Positions 26,195 to 33,955 of a stretch of DNA of 64,000 nt are shown piece by piece; position 1 is the first letter of the stretch; each line of letters begins with the position of its first letter. A program made the position numbers and the translations under genes. The stretch lies in NCBI RefSeq assembly GCF_003482105.1, contig NZ_QULM01000001.1, positions 992,001 to 1,056,000 on the forward strand, written 5' to 3'. The notes beneath the pieces are model-generated. The model was not told the origin of the DNA. It saw only the letters and a list, made by a program, of their open reading frames with translations, and did not search any database. This DNA comes from Coprococcus sp. OM04-5BH (lineage in GTDB: Bacteria > Bacillota > Clostridia > Lachnospirales > Lachnospiraceae).

Positions 26195-27352
26195 CTACAT
26201 TGAATGCTGTGCAAAAGTCACCTCGAAAATCGTTCCCCCAGTCTTGCCTGATTTGATACAAATACTGCCATCATGTGCTCTAACGATTTCACGGACAAAA
26301 GCAAGACCTAGTCCTACGCCACCCAGCTCTCGGCTTCTGGATTTATCCACACGGAAGAATGGCTCGAACACTCTCTCCCTAAGCTCCTTTGGTATTCCGC
26401 TTCCCGTATCTTCTACAGACAGATAAACATGCTTGTTTCTCTGATATGCGGTTACTGTAACCTGTCCGAGCGGATGATTGTATTTGATGGCATTCTCAAC
26501 CAGATTGTATACAAGCCTGTAAATAAGGATATCACTGCCTATCATGGTGGCATCCTCATATTTTCCAATCAGCTTTATATTCTTTTCCACGGCAAGAGGC
26601 TCAAGGTCTGCCAAAACCTCTTCAACAATAGCATCCAATAGAATTTTTTCATCCCTTCCCACCGTGTGAAGCTCACTCATGTCAAGAAGAGTCTTTACCA
26701 TCCTGTTTAATTTATCATTTTGTTCCGTAACCATTTTTATGGTCTGCAAAGTGTCTGTATCATTTCCCGGGTGAGAGGCAGAATTATATAAATCAAGCTG
26801 TACCTGCATTAACGCTAATGGAGTACGCAGCTCATGTGCTGCATTTGCAGTAAACTGTCTCTGTATCTCAAATGCTTCAGACAGACGCTCAAGCATCTTA
26901 TTATAAGAAATACCCAGCTGGTTCAGTTCCTTAACATTGTTTTCCTCTATTCTTGAATCAGACAGATTCTGAGCCTGTACCTCTTCAATTTTATCTGAAA
27001 ACTCCCTGATTGGTCTGAGGGCATGCCCGCTTATAAAATAAGTGACGACACCTCCCAAAAGCGCCAGCAAAACCGTGATTATCAGACTGTTTCTTTTATA
27101 GTCGGTCTTATTATTGTACACCTGAACCGAAAATTTATCCGCAAACTCATCCCACTTATCGTCCGGTATGCTGATATATATTTCATCTGATTTGTTCCCT
27201 TTTTCATCCCCCTGTGACTCTACCGCATCATGCAGAGAATCGATATAATGCACACCATTTTTATAGACAAACATAGTCAGGCAGCCACATATAATAGCAA
27301 TACACAATGTAGTAATGCACGTAAGTCTCCACTGTAGCGACATTCTTTTCAT
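26195..27352 (-). CDS. Two-component sensor histidine kinase
   Basis: A 385-residue membrane kinase. Transmembrane helix 1 is at about residues 10-29, followed by an extracytoplasmic sensor region of about 60 residues and helix 2 at about 88-106. A HAMP linker ends near residue 160. The H-box is FTANAAHELRTPLALM with the phosphoacceptor His near residue 174. The ATPase domain has N-box NLVENAIKYN, G1 DTGSGIP, F-box FEPFFRVDKSRSRE and G2 GGVGLGLAFVREIV. It overlaps the response-regulator gene by 4 bp. Its likely targets are the divergent CXXC protein, polyferredoxin and thioredoxin genes; the stimulus is unknown. Confidence 0.93.
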   Translation of the reverse strand: MKRMSLQWRLTCITTLCIAIICGCLTMFVYKNGVHYIDSLHDAVESQGDEKGNKSDEIYISIPDDKWDEFADKFSVQVYNNKTDYKRNSLIITVLLALLGGVVTYFISGHALRPIREFSDKIEEVQAQNLSDSRIEENNVKELNQLGISYNKMLERLSEAFEIQRQFTANAAHELRTPLALMQVQLDLYNSASHPGNDTDTLQTIKMVTEQNDKLNRMVKTLLDMSELHTVGRDEKILLDAIVEEVLADLEPLAVEKNIKLIGKYEDATMIGSDILIYRLVYNLVENAIKYNHPLGQVTVTAYQRNKHVYLSVEDTGSGIPKELRERVFEPFFRVDKSRSRELGGVGLGLAFVREIVRAHDGSICIKSGKTGGTIFEVTFAQHSM

Positions 27353-28029
27353 CTGTCAGACTCCTCCCGTATTTTATAGCCTTCACCTGCCTTGTTCTGA
27401 ATGGGATCATATCCCAGCTTCGCCTTAAGCTTTTTTCTAAGTGAAGACATATGTACCCTGATTGCTCCGCTAAAGCTGTCTGCCGTGGCATCCCACACAT
27501 GCTCTATCAGCTCCTCCTGACTCACTGGTCTGCCTATATTGATAAGTAAATATTCCAAAATACCATTCTCTTTTCTTGTCAGTGGAACCGGCTCTTCCTT
27601 TGCATATGCCTCGCGTTTAATCGTATCAAACTTTATTTCTCCGCATTTAAGACATATATCATTCTGTACAAATTTCCTTCTTGTCAGGCTTCTGATACGT
27701 GCCTCAAGCTCCTGCAGATGGAATGGTTTTTCCATGTAATCATTTGCTCCTGCATCAAGTCCCTCTACCTTATCAGCAATCTGACCTCTTGCAGATAATA
27801 TCAAAACCTTAGTTTCATCATTGTATTTTCTAAGCTCCTTAAGAAGCTCCATGCCATCCATCCCCGGCAGATTCAAATCCAAAACTATCAGATCATAATT
27901 CTCCGACAGTATACATTCAAGAGCCTCTTTCCCATCATAACAGGTATCCACCTCATAACCAGCAGCATACAGACTCTTTGCAACCATATCACATATTTGT
28001 TTCTCATCCTCAACAATTAATAATCTCAA
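27349..28029 (-). CDS. OmpR/PhoB-type response regulator
   Basis: A 226-residue regulator. The receiver domain has acidic residues in LRLLIVEDEKQ, phosphoacceptor Asp in YDLIVLDLNLPGMDG and the conserved Lys in NDYMEKPF. The C-terminal winged helix (PVPLTRKENGILEYLLINIG to GEGYKIREE) binds DNA. I place the start at TTG 28029, because AGGAGAA lies 4 bp before it and the receiver begins exactly there; a longer frame to 28149 would add non-homologous residues. It is transcribed divergently from the 28123-30075 gene set. Confidence 0.9.
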   Translation of the reverse strand: MRLLIVEDEKQICDMVAKSLYAAGYEVDTCYDGKEALECILSENYDLIVLDLNLPGMDGMELLKELRKYNDETKVLILSARGQIADKVEGLDAGANDYMEKPFHLQELEARIRSLTRRKFVQNDICLKCGEIKFDTIKREAYAKEEPVPLTRKENGILEYLLINIGRPVSQEELIEHVWDATADSFSGAIRVHMSSLRKKLKAKLGYDPIQNKAGEGYKIREESDR

Positions 28030-28122
28030 AATGTTCTCCTGTTTCTTAACAATAATTTTACAACCTATATTGTATAATACCAAAGTCAGCTGGTCAACAA
28101 TACAACAAAAAGGAGCAACATT

Positions 28123-28266
28123 ATGTTGAAATACCAAAAAACATGTCAAATCATTCTGCTTATCCTTGGTGTATCCATGATAAGCTATGGTGCAGTCAGA
28201 GGTGAGGCGGCTACAGTGCTTGGTAAAGCAATAAAACTATGTCTGGAGTGTGTCGGAATTGGATAA
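28123..28266 (+). CDS. CD1871A-family small CXXC protein
   Basis: A 47-residue single-pass membrane peptide. Hydrophobic residues 8-22 (CQIILLILGVSMISYGAVRG) are followed by the family signature EAATVLGKAIKLCLECVGIG with C-x-x-C. This matches the CD1871A-type small proteins that travel with an adjacent 4Fe-4S membrane protein and a thioredoxin in Clostridia. Function unknown; a redox or metal role is inferred from context. AAAGGAG precedes the ATG by 7 bp. The next gene starts inside its end. Confidence 0.8.
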   Translation: MLKYQKTCQIILLILGVSMISYGAVRGEAATVLGKAIKLCLECVGIG

Positions 28267-29146
28267 GGAAAAGAAATTACTATCAAGAAAACTGGCCAAA
28301 ATACGTGGCTGGATACAGGCCGCAGCAACGCTGCTGACCAATATTCATATTCCAAATTTATTTAAGGGTAAAATATATCAGGGCAATGCAAAAACAGTAT
28401 GCGTACCCGGATTAAACTGCTACTCCTGCCCTGCCGCGACAGGAGCCTGTCCAATAGGGGCATTTCAGGCAGTTGTTGGATCATCAAAATTTAAGTTTTC
28501 ATACTACATAACCGGATTTTTTATTTTACTCGGTGTAATTCTCGGCAGATTTATATGTGGTTTTTTGTGCCCATTTGGATGGTTTCAGGATTTACTTCAT
28601 AAAATCCCCGGAAAGAAATTATCCACAGCCAAACTAAAGCCTCTTAGGTACCTAAAATATGTCATTCTTATTGTTTTCGTTATACTTCTTCCGATACTTG
28701 TGACGAACTCTATAGGAATGGGAGACCCGTTCTTCTGCAAATATATCTGTCCTCAGGGTGTTTTAGAGGGTGCTATACCGTTATCTATTGGAAATGCTGC
28801 TATCCGTTCTGCGCTGGGAAAGCTTTTTTCTTTCAAGTGTATGATTTTAATTGCAGTGATTGTACTAAGTATCTTATTTTACAGGCCCTTCTGTAAATGG
28901 ATTTGTCCGCTTGGAGCAATCTACTCATTATTTAATAAGGTCAGCCTGCTCAAAATCACCGTTGATAGCAGCAAATGTGTCGGATGCGGTCAATGCTCAA
29001 AGGCATGTAAGATGGATGTGGATGTGTGTAAGACACCGGATCACCCCGAGTGCATACGCTGCGGTGCCTGCATAAAGGCCTGTCCGAAGGACGCCATCTG
29101 CTACCGGTTTATGGGAAAATCATGTCAAAAAAATGACAACAGATAA
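28250..29146 (+). CDS. Membrane-bound 4Fe-4S polyferredoxin (NapH/CcoG-like)
   Basis: A 298-residue integral membrane iron-sulfur protein. It has about four or five helices with conserved Cys pairs at their ends: CYSCPAATGACPIG, CGFLCPFGWFQ, CKYICPQGV and CKWICPLGA, the paired CxxxCP pattern of NapH/NosR/CcoG-type proteins. The C-terminus has two ferredoxin-type clusters, CVGCGQCSKACK and CIRCGACIKACP. It presumably passes electrons across or along the membrane to the neighbouring lipoprotein thioredoxin. The start is GTG 28250, overlapping the CXXC peptide gene, which implies translational coupling. Confidence 0.85.
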   Translation: MSELDKEKKLLSRKLAKIRGWIQAAATLLTNIHIPNLFKGKIYQGNAKTVCVPGLNCYSCPAATGACPIGAFQAVVGSSKFKFSYYITGFFILLGVILGRFICGFLCPFGWFQDLLHKIPGKKLSTAKLKPLRYLKYVILIVFVILLPILVTNSIGMGDPFFCKYICPQGVLEGAIPLSIGNAAIRSALGKLFSFKCMILIAVIVLSILFYRPFCKWICPLGAIYSLFNKVSLLKITVDSSKCVGCGQCSKACKMDVDVCKTPDHPECIRCGACIKACPKDAICYRFMGKSCQKNDNR

Positions 29147-29187
29147 CTGTTAAACATTTTACTATTATTTTAAAGGAGAAATTACTC

Positions 29188-30075
29188 ATGAAAAACAAAT
29201 TATCATTTATTTTTATTTTTGCACTCTGCATAGCATTATCACTTACAGCATGTGGCGCAAAGCAAGCTTCCACAACAGATTCTAAGAACACTCAGACTGA
29301 AGCCGGCGAATCAGATTCCAGGCTTGATGATTTATATCAGCAGGAAAATCAGCTTTTTGCAGATCACGCTGATGTGTGGAACAAGGTATTTGGCATGATG
29401 AACAAAAGTGACGCCGATCCAAACGGAAATTATGCTGATTATCTTGCCGGTACCGTAGAATCAAACAAGAATTCATTCACAGACGATGAGCTTAAAACAC
29501 TTAATGAGGATATTGAAACCATACGAAAAATCGAGGAACAGATAGCAGAGCTTGAAAACAAAAATACATCATCAGACGATAACAAGAATGACAGCTCTCA
29601 AGACACATCTGTATTCAGTGATTTTTCCGGTGAGGATTTTGATGGCAATAAGGTTGATGACAGCCTGTTTTCCGGTAATGCAGTAACAGTCGTCAATTTC
29701 TGGTTTACCGGCTGCAAACCATGTGTCGCTGAATTATCCAAGCTTAACGAATTAAATGACGCTATCAAATCAATGGGCGGAGAAGTGGTCGGCATCAACA
29801 CTGAGACTTTCGATGGAAATAAAACAGCTATCGAAGAGGCGGCCTCTGTTCTTGAAAGCCAGGGTGTCAAATATCGTAATCTGTCAATTGACTCCTCTAG
29901 TGCTGCCGGTAAATATGCCTCAGAAATCATGGCCTTTCCAACAACTATACTCGTTGACAGAAATGGCAATATTGTAGGCGAACCAATGCTCGGTGGAATC
30001 GATAACCAGGACAATTATGATGCCCTTATGAAGCAGATTCAGTCTATAATTGATGCAGACAGCACAAATAAATAG
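29188..30075 (+). CDS. Lipoprotein thioredoxin of the TlpA/redoxin type
   Basis: A 295-residue lipoprotein exposed outside the membrane. The signal peptide ends with lipobox SLTAC (Cys 22). A helical region follows at about 45-130 (YQQENQLFADHADVWNKVF and a coiled segment ETIRKIEEQIAELENK). A redoxin domain from about residue 150 has active-site FTGCKPCVAEL (CxxC) and the cis-Pro strand MAFPTTILVDRNG. It should reduce or form disulfides in secreted proteins using electrons from the polyferredoxin upstream. AAAGGAG precedes the ATG. The last gene of the set, with a terminator right after. Confidence 0.9.
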   Translation: MKNKLSFIFIFALCIALSLTACGAKQASTTDSKNTQTEAGESDSRLDDLYQQENQLFADHADVWNKVFGMMNKSDADPNGNYADYLAGTVESNKNSFTDDELKTLNEDIETIRKIEEQIAELENKNTSSDDNKNDSSQDTSVFSDFSGEDFDGNKVDDSLFSGNAVTVVNFWFTGCKPCVAELSKLNELNDAIKSMGGEVVGINTETFDGNKTAIEEAASVLESQGVKYRNLSIDSSSAAGKYASEIMAFPTTILVDRNGNIVGEPMLGGIDNQDNYDALMKQIQSIIDADSTNK

Positions 30076-30085
30076 AGGCCTACAT

Positions 30086-30125
30086 AAAAAAAGCTCCTGT
30101 GCATTGCACAGAGAGCTTTTTTTTG
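30086..30125 (+). terminator. Terminator after thioredoxin gene
   Basis: Stem AAAAAGCTC-CTGTGCA / TGCACAG-AGAGCTTTTT with an eight-T tail. Confidence 0.9.
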
Positions 30126-30295
30126 AACATTACTATAATGTCAAGGAATCTTCTGCAAATATTGTTCTCATCGTATCTTATCTCCTTATCGTTCAATCAA
30201 TTATTTGCTACAAAAATCAGAAGCATTTCAATCAGTTCACCATGTCACTTTTATTTTGTGTTATACTGTTTTATATAATTTTTTTGGTCTCCGCT

Positions 30296-30395
30296 GCCGC
30301 TTCGGTCGGCACAGAGCAGATGTCCACTGGACATCTTGTGGTCTTCGCTTCGCTACGGTCGGTGCAAAGCGGACATCCACCGGATGTCCTGCACC
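30296..30395 (+). repeat. Tandem palindromic repeat upstream of MATE gene
   Basis: Two similar units of about 50 bp. Each starts CTnCGGTCGGnnC and contains a palindrome: AGATGTCC-ACT-GGACATCT (30318-30336) and GGACATCC-ACC-GGATGTCC (30371-30389). The GC-rich style is foreign to the surroundings and resembles extragenic palindromes I associate with Ruminococcaceae such as Faecalibacterium. The rest of 30125-30427 contains no gene. Confidence 0.75.
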
Positions 30396-30427
30396 CTTGT
30401 AACAAGATACCATGGAGGAATATGAGA

Positions 30428-31771
30428 ATGTCGAAAGATGAGTATTTGATAAACGATGCGCCCCTCAAAGCGTTGACAGTTTTTGCAATGCCGATGATTC
30501 TTGGGAGTTTTTTTCAGCAAATATACAATATGGCCGACTCCATTATTGTCGGCCAGTTTGTTGGTTCTTCTGCACTTGCAGCTGTCGGTGCCTGTGCAGC
30601 ATTGACCAATGTGTTCATTTGTGTGGCACTGGGAGCCGGCGTAGGTGCCGGTGTGCTGGTGAGTCGCTATTTCGGTGCCAAAGAATATGGCAAAATGAAA
30701 ACCATTGTGTCAACGTCCTTGCTCAGCTTTTTGATTCTGAGCATTGTCCTTGGCATTTTTGGCTTATGCTTTACCCGCCCGATGATGCGGTGCTTGCAAA
30801 CCCCTCCCGACATTCTGGATGAGGCAGTGCTGTATCTGCGGGTCTATTTTGTGGGCTTTCCGTTCTTGTTTATGTATAACATTCTCTCCACCATGTTCAC
30901 CTCCATCGGTGAATCAAGAATTCCCTTGGCACTCCTGATTTTTTCTTCTGTCCTGAATATTATTATGGACCTTTGGATGGTTGCCGGGCTTGGTCTGGGC
31001 GTGTTCGGTGCCGCTCTTGCAACCTTGATTGCCCAAGGCATTTCCGCCGTATTTTCCCTTCTGATTTTTATTCATCGGATGCGACGATACGAGAGCCCAT
31101 TTCAACGATTCGACTGGCGGGGGCTGCAATCCATGCTGCAAATTGCTGTGCCGTCGATTCTTCAGCAGTCTACGGTGTCCATCGGTATGCTGATTGTGCA
31201 GGCAGTTGTAAATCCATTCGGCACACAGGCGTTGGCAGGCTATTCGGCGACAATGCGAGTAGAGAATGTGTTCTCTTTGATTTTTGTCTCCATCGGCAAT
31301 GCGGTTTCGCCGTTTGTTTCCCAAAACCTTGGCGCAGGCAAGCCCCAACGCATCAAAAAAGGCTACCAAGCTGCACTGGTGCTGGATCTGTGCTTTGCAG
31401 TCATTGCGTTTGTGACCATTGAAGCGCTGCACACGCAGATTTCCTCGCTGTTCTTGGGAAAAGACGGAACGGCGTTGGCATATCAGGTGTCTGGTGATTA
31501 TATGAGGTGGATTGGTTACTTTTTCATCTTCATGGGTATCAAGATGGCAACCGATGGAGTCCTTCGCGGTCTCGGAATTATGCGTCCGTTCCTCGTTGCA
31601 AACATGGTGAACCTTGCGGTTCGTCTGTCCGTTGCCCTGATCTGTGCACCGCGTTTCGGCATTGCCTTTGTCTGGCTTGCTGTACCGGTTGGTTGGCTTG
31701 CGAACTTCTTAATCTCCTATGGGGCTCTCAGGAGATTATGGCGGACTGATAAAATGACATCAACCAGATAA
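30428..31771 (+). CDS. MATE family efflux transporter
   Basis: A 447-residue antiporter with about twelve helices in two homologous halves. The N-terminal half has MPMILGSFFQQIYNMADSII and QFVGSSALAAVGACAA, the C-terminal half AVPSILQQSTVSIGMLIVQA and ALAGYSATMRVENVF. It is expected to export cationic drugs or metabolites in exchange for Na+ or H+. GGAGG lies 9 bp before ATG 30428 (MSKDEYL) and too close to the in-frame ATG at 30422; the much longer upstream frame crosses the palindromic repeat and is not coding. Codon use is more GC-rich than its neighbours. Its stop overlaps an array half-motif. Confidence 0.92.
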   Translation: MSKDEYLINDAPLKALTVFAMPMILGSFFQQIYNMADSIIVGQFVGSSALAAVGACAALTNVFICVALGAGVGAGVLVSRYFGAKEYGKMKTIVSTSLLSFLILSIVLGIFGLCFTRPMMRCLQTPPDILDEAVLYLRVYFVGFPFLFMYNILSTMFTSIGESRIPLALLIFSSVLNIIMDLWMVAGLGLGVFGAALATLIAQGISAVFSLLIFIHRMRRYESPFQRFDWRGLQSMLQIAVPSILQQSTVSIGMLIVQAVVNPFGTQALAGYSATMRVENVFSLIFVSIGNAVSPFVSQNLGAGKPQRIKKGYQAALVLDLCFAVIAFVTIEALHTQISSLFLGKDGTALAYQVSGDYMRWIGYFFIFMGIKMATDGVLRGLGIMRPFLVANMVNLAVRLSVALICAPRFGIAFVWLAVPVGWLANFLISYGALRRLWRTDKMTSTR

Positions 31772-31930
31772 CTTCAAGTTTGTCAACTTGCCCTTTGAGA
31801 GAGGAGAAATACTTTTCTCAAGGGTTTGTGTGATACGGAATGCTATGTTAAGATAGCAAGTATAGCGAGTGGGTAATTCCTAATCGGAGTTGCCCATTTT
31901 TAAAACAAACAGAAATACAAATCGGAATTT
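31770..31930 (+). repeat. Array motif pair between MATE and PfkB copy 2
   Basis: AACTTCAAGTTTGTC overlaps the MATE stop (31770-31784) and AAATCGGAATTT lies at 31919-31930, 38 bp before the PfkB start. Between them are two hairpins: CCCTTTGAGA / TTCTCAAGGG near 31791-31828 and GGGTAA / TTGCCC plus TTTTT near 31870-31902, the latter terminator-like. Confidence 0.6.
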
Positions 31931-31968
31931 GTTGAATTAGTAAATCTCAAGTTTTGGAGGTATAAAGA

Positions 31969-32766
31969 ATGATAAATCTAGTAGCACTTCCGTGTTTATG
32001 TGTAGATGTTTTTGATGGAACTGATGAACTATATGCTGGGGGTGAAGCCCTTAATTTTGCAGCCCATGCATCAAAATTTGAGGAGCTCAATGTTTCAATA
32101 TTGGGTGCGGTTGGACAGGATTCTTACGCAAAATTTATTATGGATTCTATTTCTGATAAGAGAATAGATGTAAGCCACGTAAGAGTAGAAAAGGATAAAG
32201 TAACAGCGAATAATCGTACATATCTTACAGCTGGCGGTGACAGATATTACAAAGCTGATTCGTGGACGGGTGATATTGTTGATAAAATGATATTGAACCA
32301 TGATGAATTGGAGTTTATCAAAAAATCAGATGTTGTATTTGTACATTTTTGGGCAGGCTGTTTTGGACAAATTATAGATTTAAAAAAGAATAATAACTTC
32401 AGATTGGCAGTGGATTTTGTAGAATATCGTAATTTTAAAGATATGGAAAAATATGCACCATATGTAGATTATTTCATGATTAGTGGAGAGAAATCAATTC
32501 TCCCAATATTTGAGGCGTTTTCAAAGAAGTATAAAGGACTATTTAATGTGACTTTAGCTGATAAAGGAAGTGTTACATATCATAATGGTGAAAAGTATTT
32601 TGTTCAAGCTAATGAAGTTAAAGAAGTAATTGATACTACAGGTTGTGGAGATAGCTACCATGCAGGATTTGTATGTTCACATTTGATAAATGGGAATATT
32701 TATGAGGCTATGAGAGTTGGGACAGAATTAGCAACAGAGACTCTGTCTCATTATGGTGGATTTTAA
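31969..32766 (+). CDS. PfkB family kinase, fructoselysine-kinase-like (copy 2)
   Basis: A 265-residue paralogue of the kinase at 10204-11001, same length, differing at about 28 positions by eye, mostly near the C-terminus (for example QANEVKEVIDTTGCGDSYHA). The catalytic Asp signature DTTGCGDS and the GGEALNFAAHASKF loop are intact. Substrate as uncertain as for copy 1. A TTGGAGG site precedes the ATG. Array half-motifs lie on both sides (31919 and 32768), so it sits here as an isolated cassette outside the main array. Confidence 0.85.
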   Translation: MINLVALPCLCVDVFDGTDELYAGGEALNFAAHASKFEELNVSILGAVGQDSYAKFIMDSISDKRIDVSHVRVEKDKVTANNRTYLTAGGDRYYKADSWTGDIVDKMILNHDELEFIKKSDVVFVHFWAGCFGQIIDLKKNNNFRLAVDFVEYRNFKDMEKYAPYVDYFMISGEKSILPIFEAFSKKYKGLFNVTLADKGSVTYHNGEKYFVQANEVKEVIDTTGCGDSYHAGFVCSHLINGNIYEAMRVGTELATETLSHYGGF

Positions 32767-32767
32767 C

Positions 32768-32783
32768 AAATTCAAGTTTGTAG
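32768..32783 (+). repeat. Array half-motif after PfkB copy 2
   Basis: AAATTCAAGTTTGTAG, 2 bp after the stop; identical over 15 bp to the motif at 11581-11595. The following 32784-32933 contains a short C-terminal-like remnant (about KLAGEYGEELYRKIKVGF) and no intact gene. Confidence 0.6.
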
Positions 32784-32933
32784 AAAATGCGTGATGTTTC
32801 AGAAATGTACTTATCCGTGCAAACTATACGAACCTGCAAAAAGGTATTCACGAAACAGCGGGAAGCTGGCGGGAGAATATGGCGAGGAATTATATAGAAA
32901 GATAAAAGTTGGCTTTTGAGGGTAGGAGCAGAC

Positions 32934-33821
32934 TCAGCTGCGTACCTGCCTTGGTGTTATACCATATTTCCTTTTGAACATCCGGTTGAAATTCGACAGA
33001 TTCGAGAATCCGCATTTCTGTGAGATTTCAAGTATCGAATCATTGGTTGATGTGAGCATTGCGCGTGCTTCTGTGACACGGAAGTCATTCACATATGAGA
33101 TAAAGCTCATTCCGGTATGGATCTTAAAAAATTTCATAAAATGCGATGGGCTATAGTGGCAGAAATCTGCAATTTCTTCGATGGATATATCTTCATAATA
33201 ATGCGTGGAGATATAGCGAATGATACTTTTCAATTTCTCTTCATGCTTATCACTTTGCGTAGTCTCGTTTACTTTTGGCGGGTGCGTAATCAGCAGGTAT
33301 ATAATCTGGATAAGTCCCCCCTTGATAAAAAGCTGATACGCATAGTCTCTTTCATCGCTTTTCTCATCTAATAAATCAACAATATCACTGATCTCCCTGT
33401 ATAATGTGTGGCCGGGGGTCAGATAATGACGAATCTGGATATCTCCGTTAAAAAAAGGATCGATAAATTTTTGCTGCGTCACGTCATCTGCATCAAAAGC
33501 AAGAAAGTGCTTTGAAAAAAGTATATTTTCATATTCCATAGTTGAATTCTGTTTGCCTTCAATGGAATGAAGCATTCCGGGAAGAACAATTACGATATCA
33601 CCGGATGAAACCTTATATCTCTGAAAATTCAGGGTAACGTATCCGCGCCCCTTCTTAATAACGATCATTTCGAACTCGTCGTGCCAGTGAACCGGTACAC
33701 TTGCAAAATCCATCGGAATCGAACATATATAGGTATTATATTGATATTCATTTTGAAAGTGAATCTTGTTCTCGTTTAATTCGATACTAGATGCAGAGTC
33801 CGGATTTATAATCTCTTTCAT
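32934..33821 (-). CDS. AraC family regulator next to maltodextrin genes
   Basis: A 295-residue AraC-type regulator. The cupin sensor contains VPVHWHDEFEMIVIKKGRGY and SSGDIVIVLPGMLHSIEG. Two helix-turn-helix motifs are at the C-terminus (ISIEEIADFCHYSPSHFMKF; ILEISQKCGFSNLSNFNRMF), ending GITPRQVRS. It is divergent from the phosphorylase gene with 134 bp between them, and probably activates it together with the LacI-type control seen from the operator in that space. The inducer is unknown. Confidence 0.88.
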   Translation of the reverse strand: MKEIINPDSASSIELNENKIHFQNEYQYNTYICSIPMDFASVPVHWHDEFEMIVIKKGRGYVTLNFQRYKVSSGDIVIVLPGMLHSIEGKQNSTMEYENILFSKHFLAFDADDVTQQKFIDPFFNGDIQIRHYLTPGHTLYREISDIVDLLDEKSDERDYAYQLFIKGGLIQIIYLLITHPPKVNETTQSDKHEEKLKSIIRYISTHYYEDISIEEIADFCHYSPSHFMKFFKIHTGMSFISYVNDFRVTEARAMLTSTNDSILEISQKCGFSNLSNFNRMFKRKYGITPRQVRS

Positions 33822-33876
33822 GGCAATACACTCCTTATTGATAGAATAGTATCATATTATGATATTATTATGCAAG

Positions 33877-33888
33877 AGAAACGTTTCC
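33877..33888. promoter_or_regulatory. LacI-family operator upstream of the phosphorylase gene
   Basis: AGAAACGTTTCC, a near-perfect palindrome centred on the CG typical of LacI/MalR/CcpA-type sites. It shares the core GGAAACGTT (reverse strand) with the site before the maltodextrin-binding protein gene at 36383. Lies about 70 bp before the phosphorylase start. Confidence 0.6.
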
Positions 33889-33955
33889 AATTCGTGATAT
33901 TGTATTATTACAAAAGGGCATACAAAAGCTCGAGTTAAAACGAAAGGGGTATACG

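Noticed and set aside
28030..28149. Longer response-regulator start
   Set aside because: It would add 40 non-homologous residues and cover the divergent promoter region; the receiver fold begins at TTG 28029 with AGGAGAA ahead of it.
30050..30427. N-terminal extension of the MATE protein by about 126 codons
   Set aside because: The extra part crosses the previous gene's end, a terminator and the palindromic repeats; MATE homology and a ribosome-binding site begin only at 30428.
32784..32933. Small gene after PfkB copy 2
   Set aside because: Only a short frame without start signal (KLAGEYGEELYRK-like) was found; probably a remnant but too short to assign.
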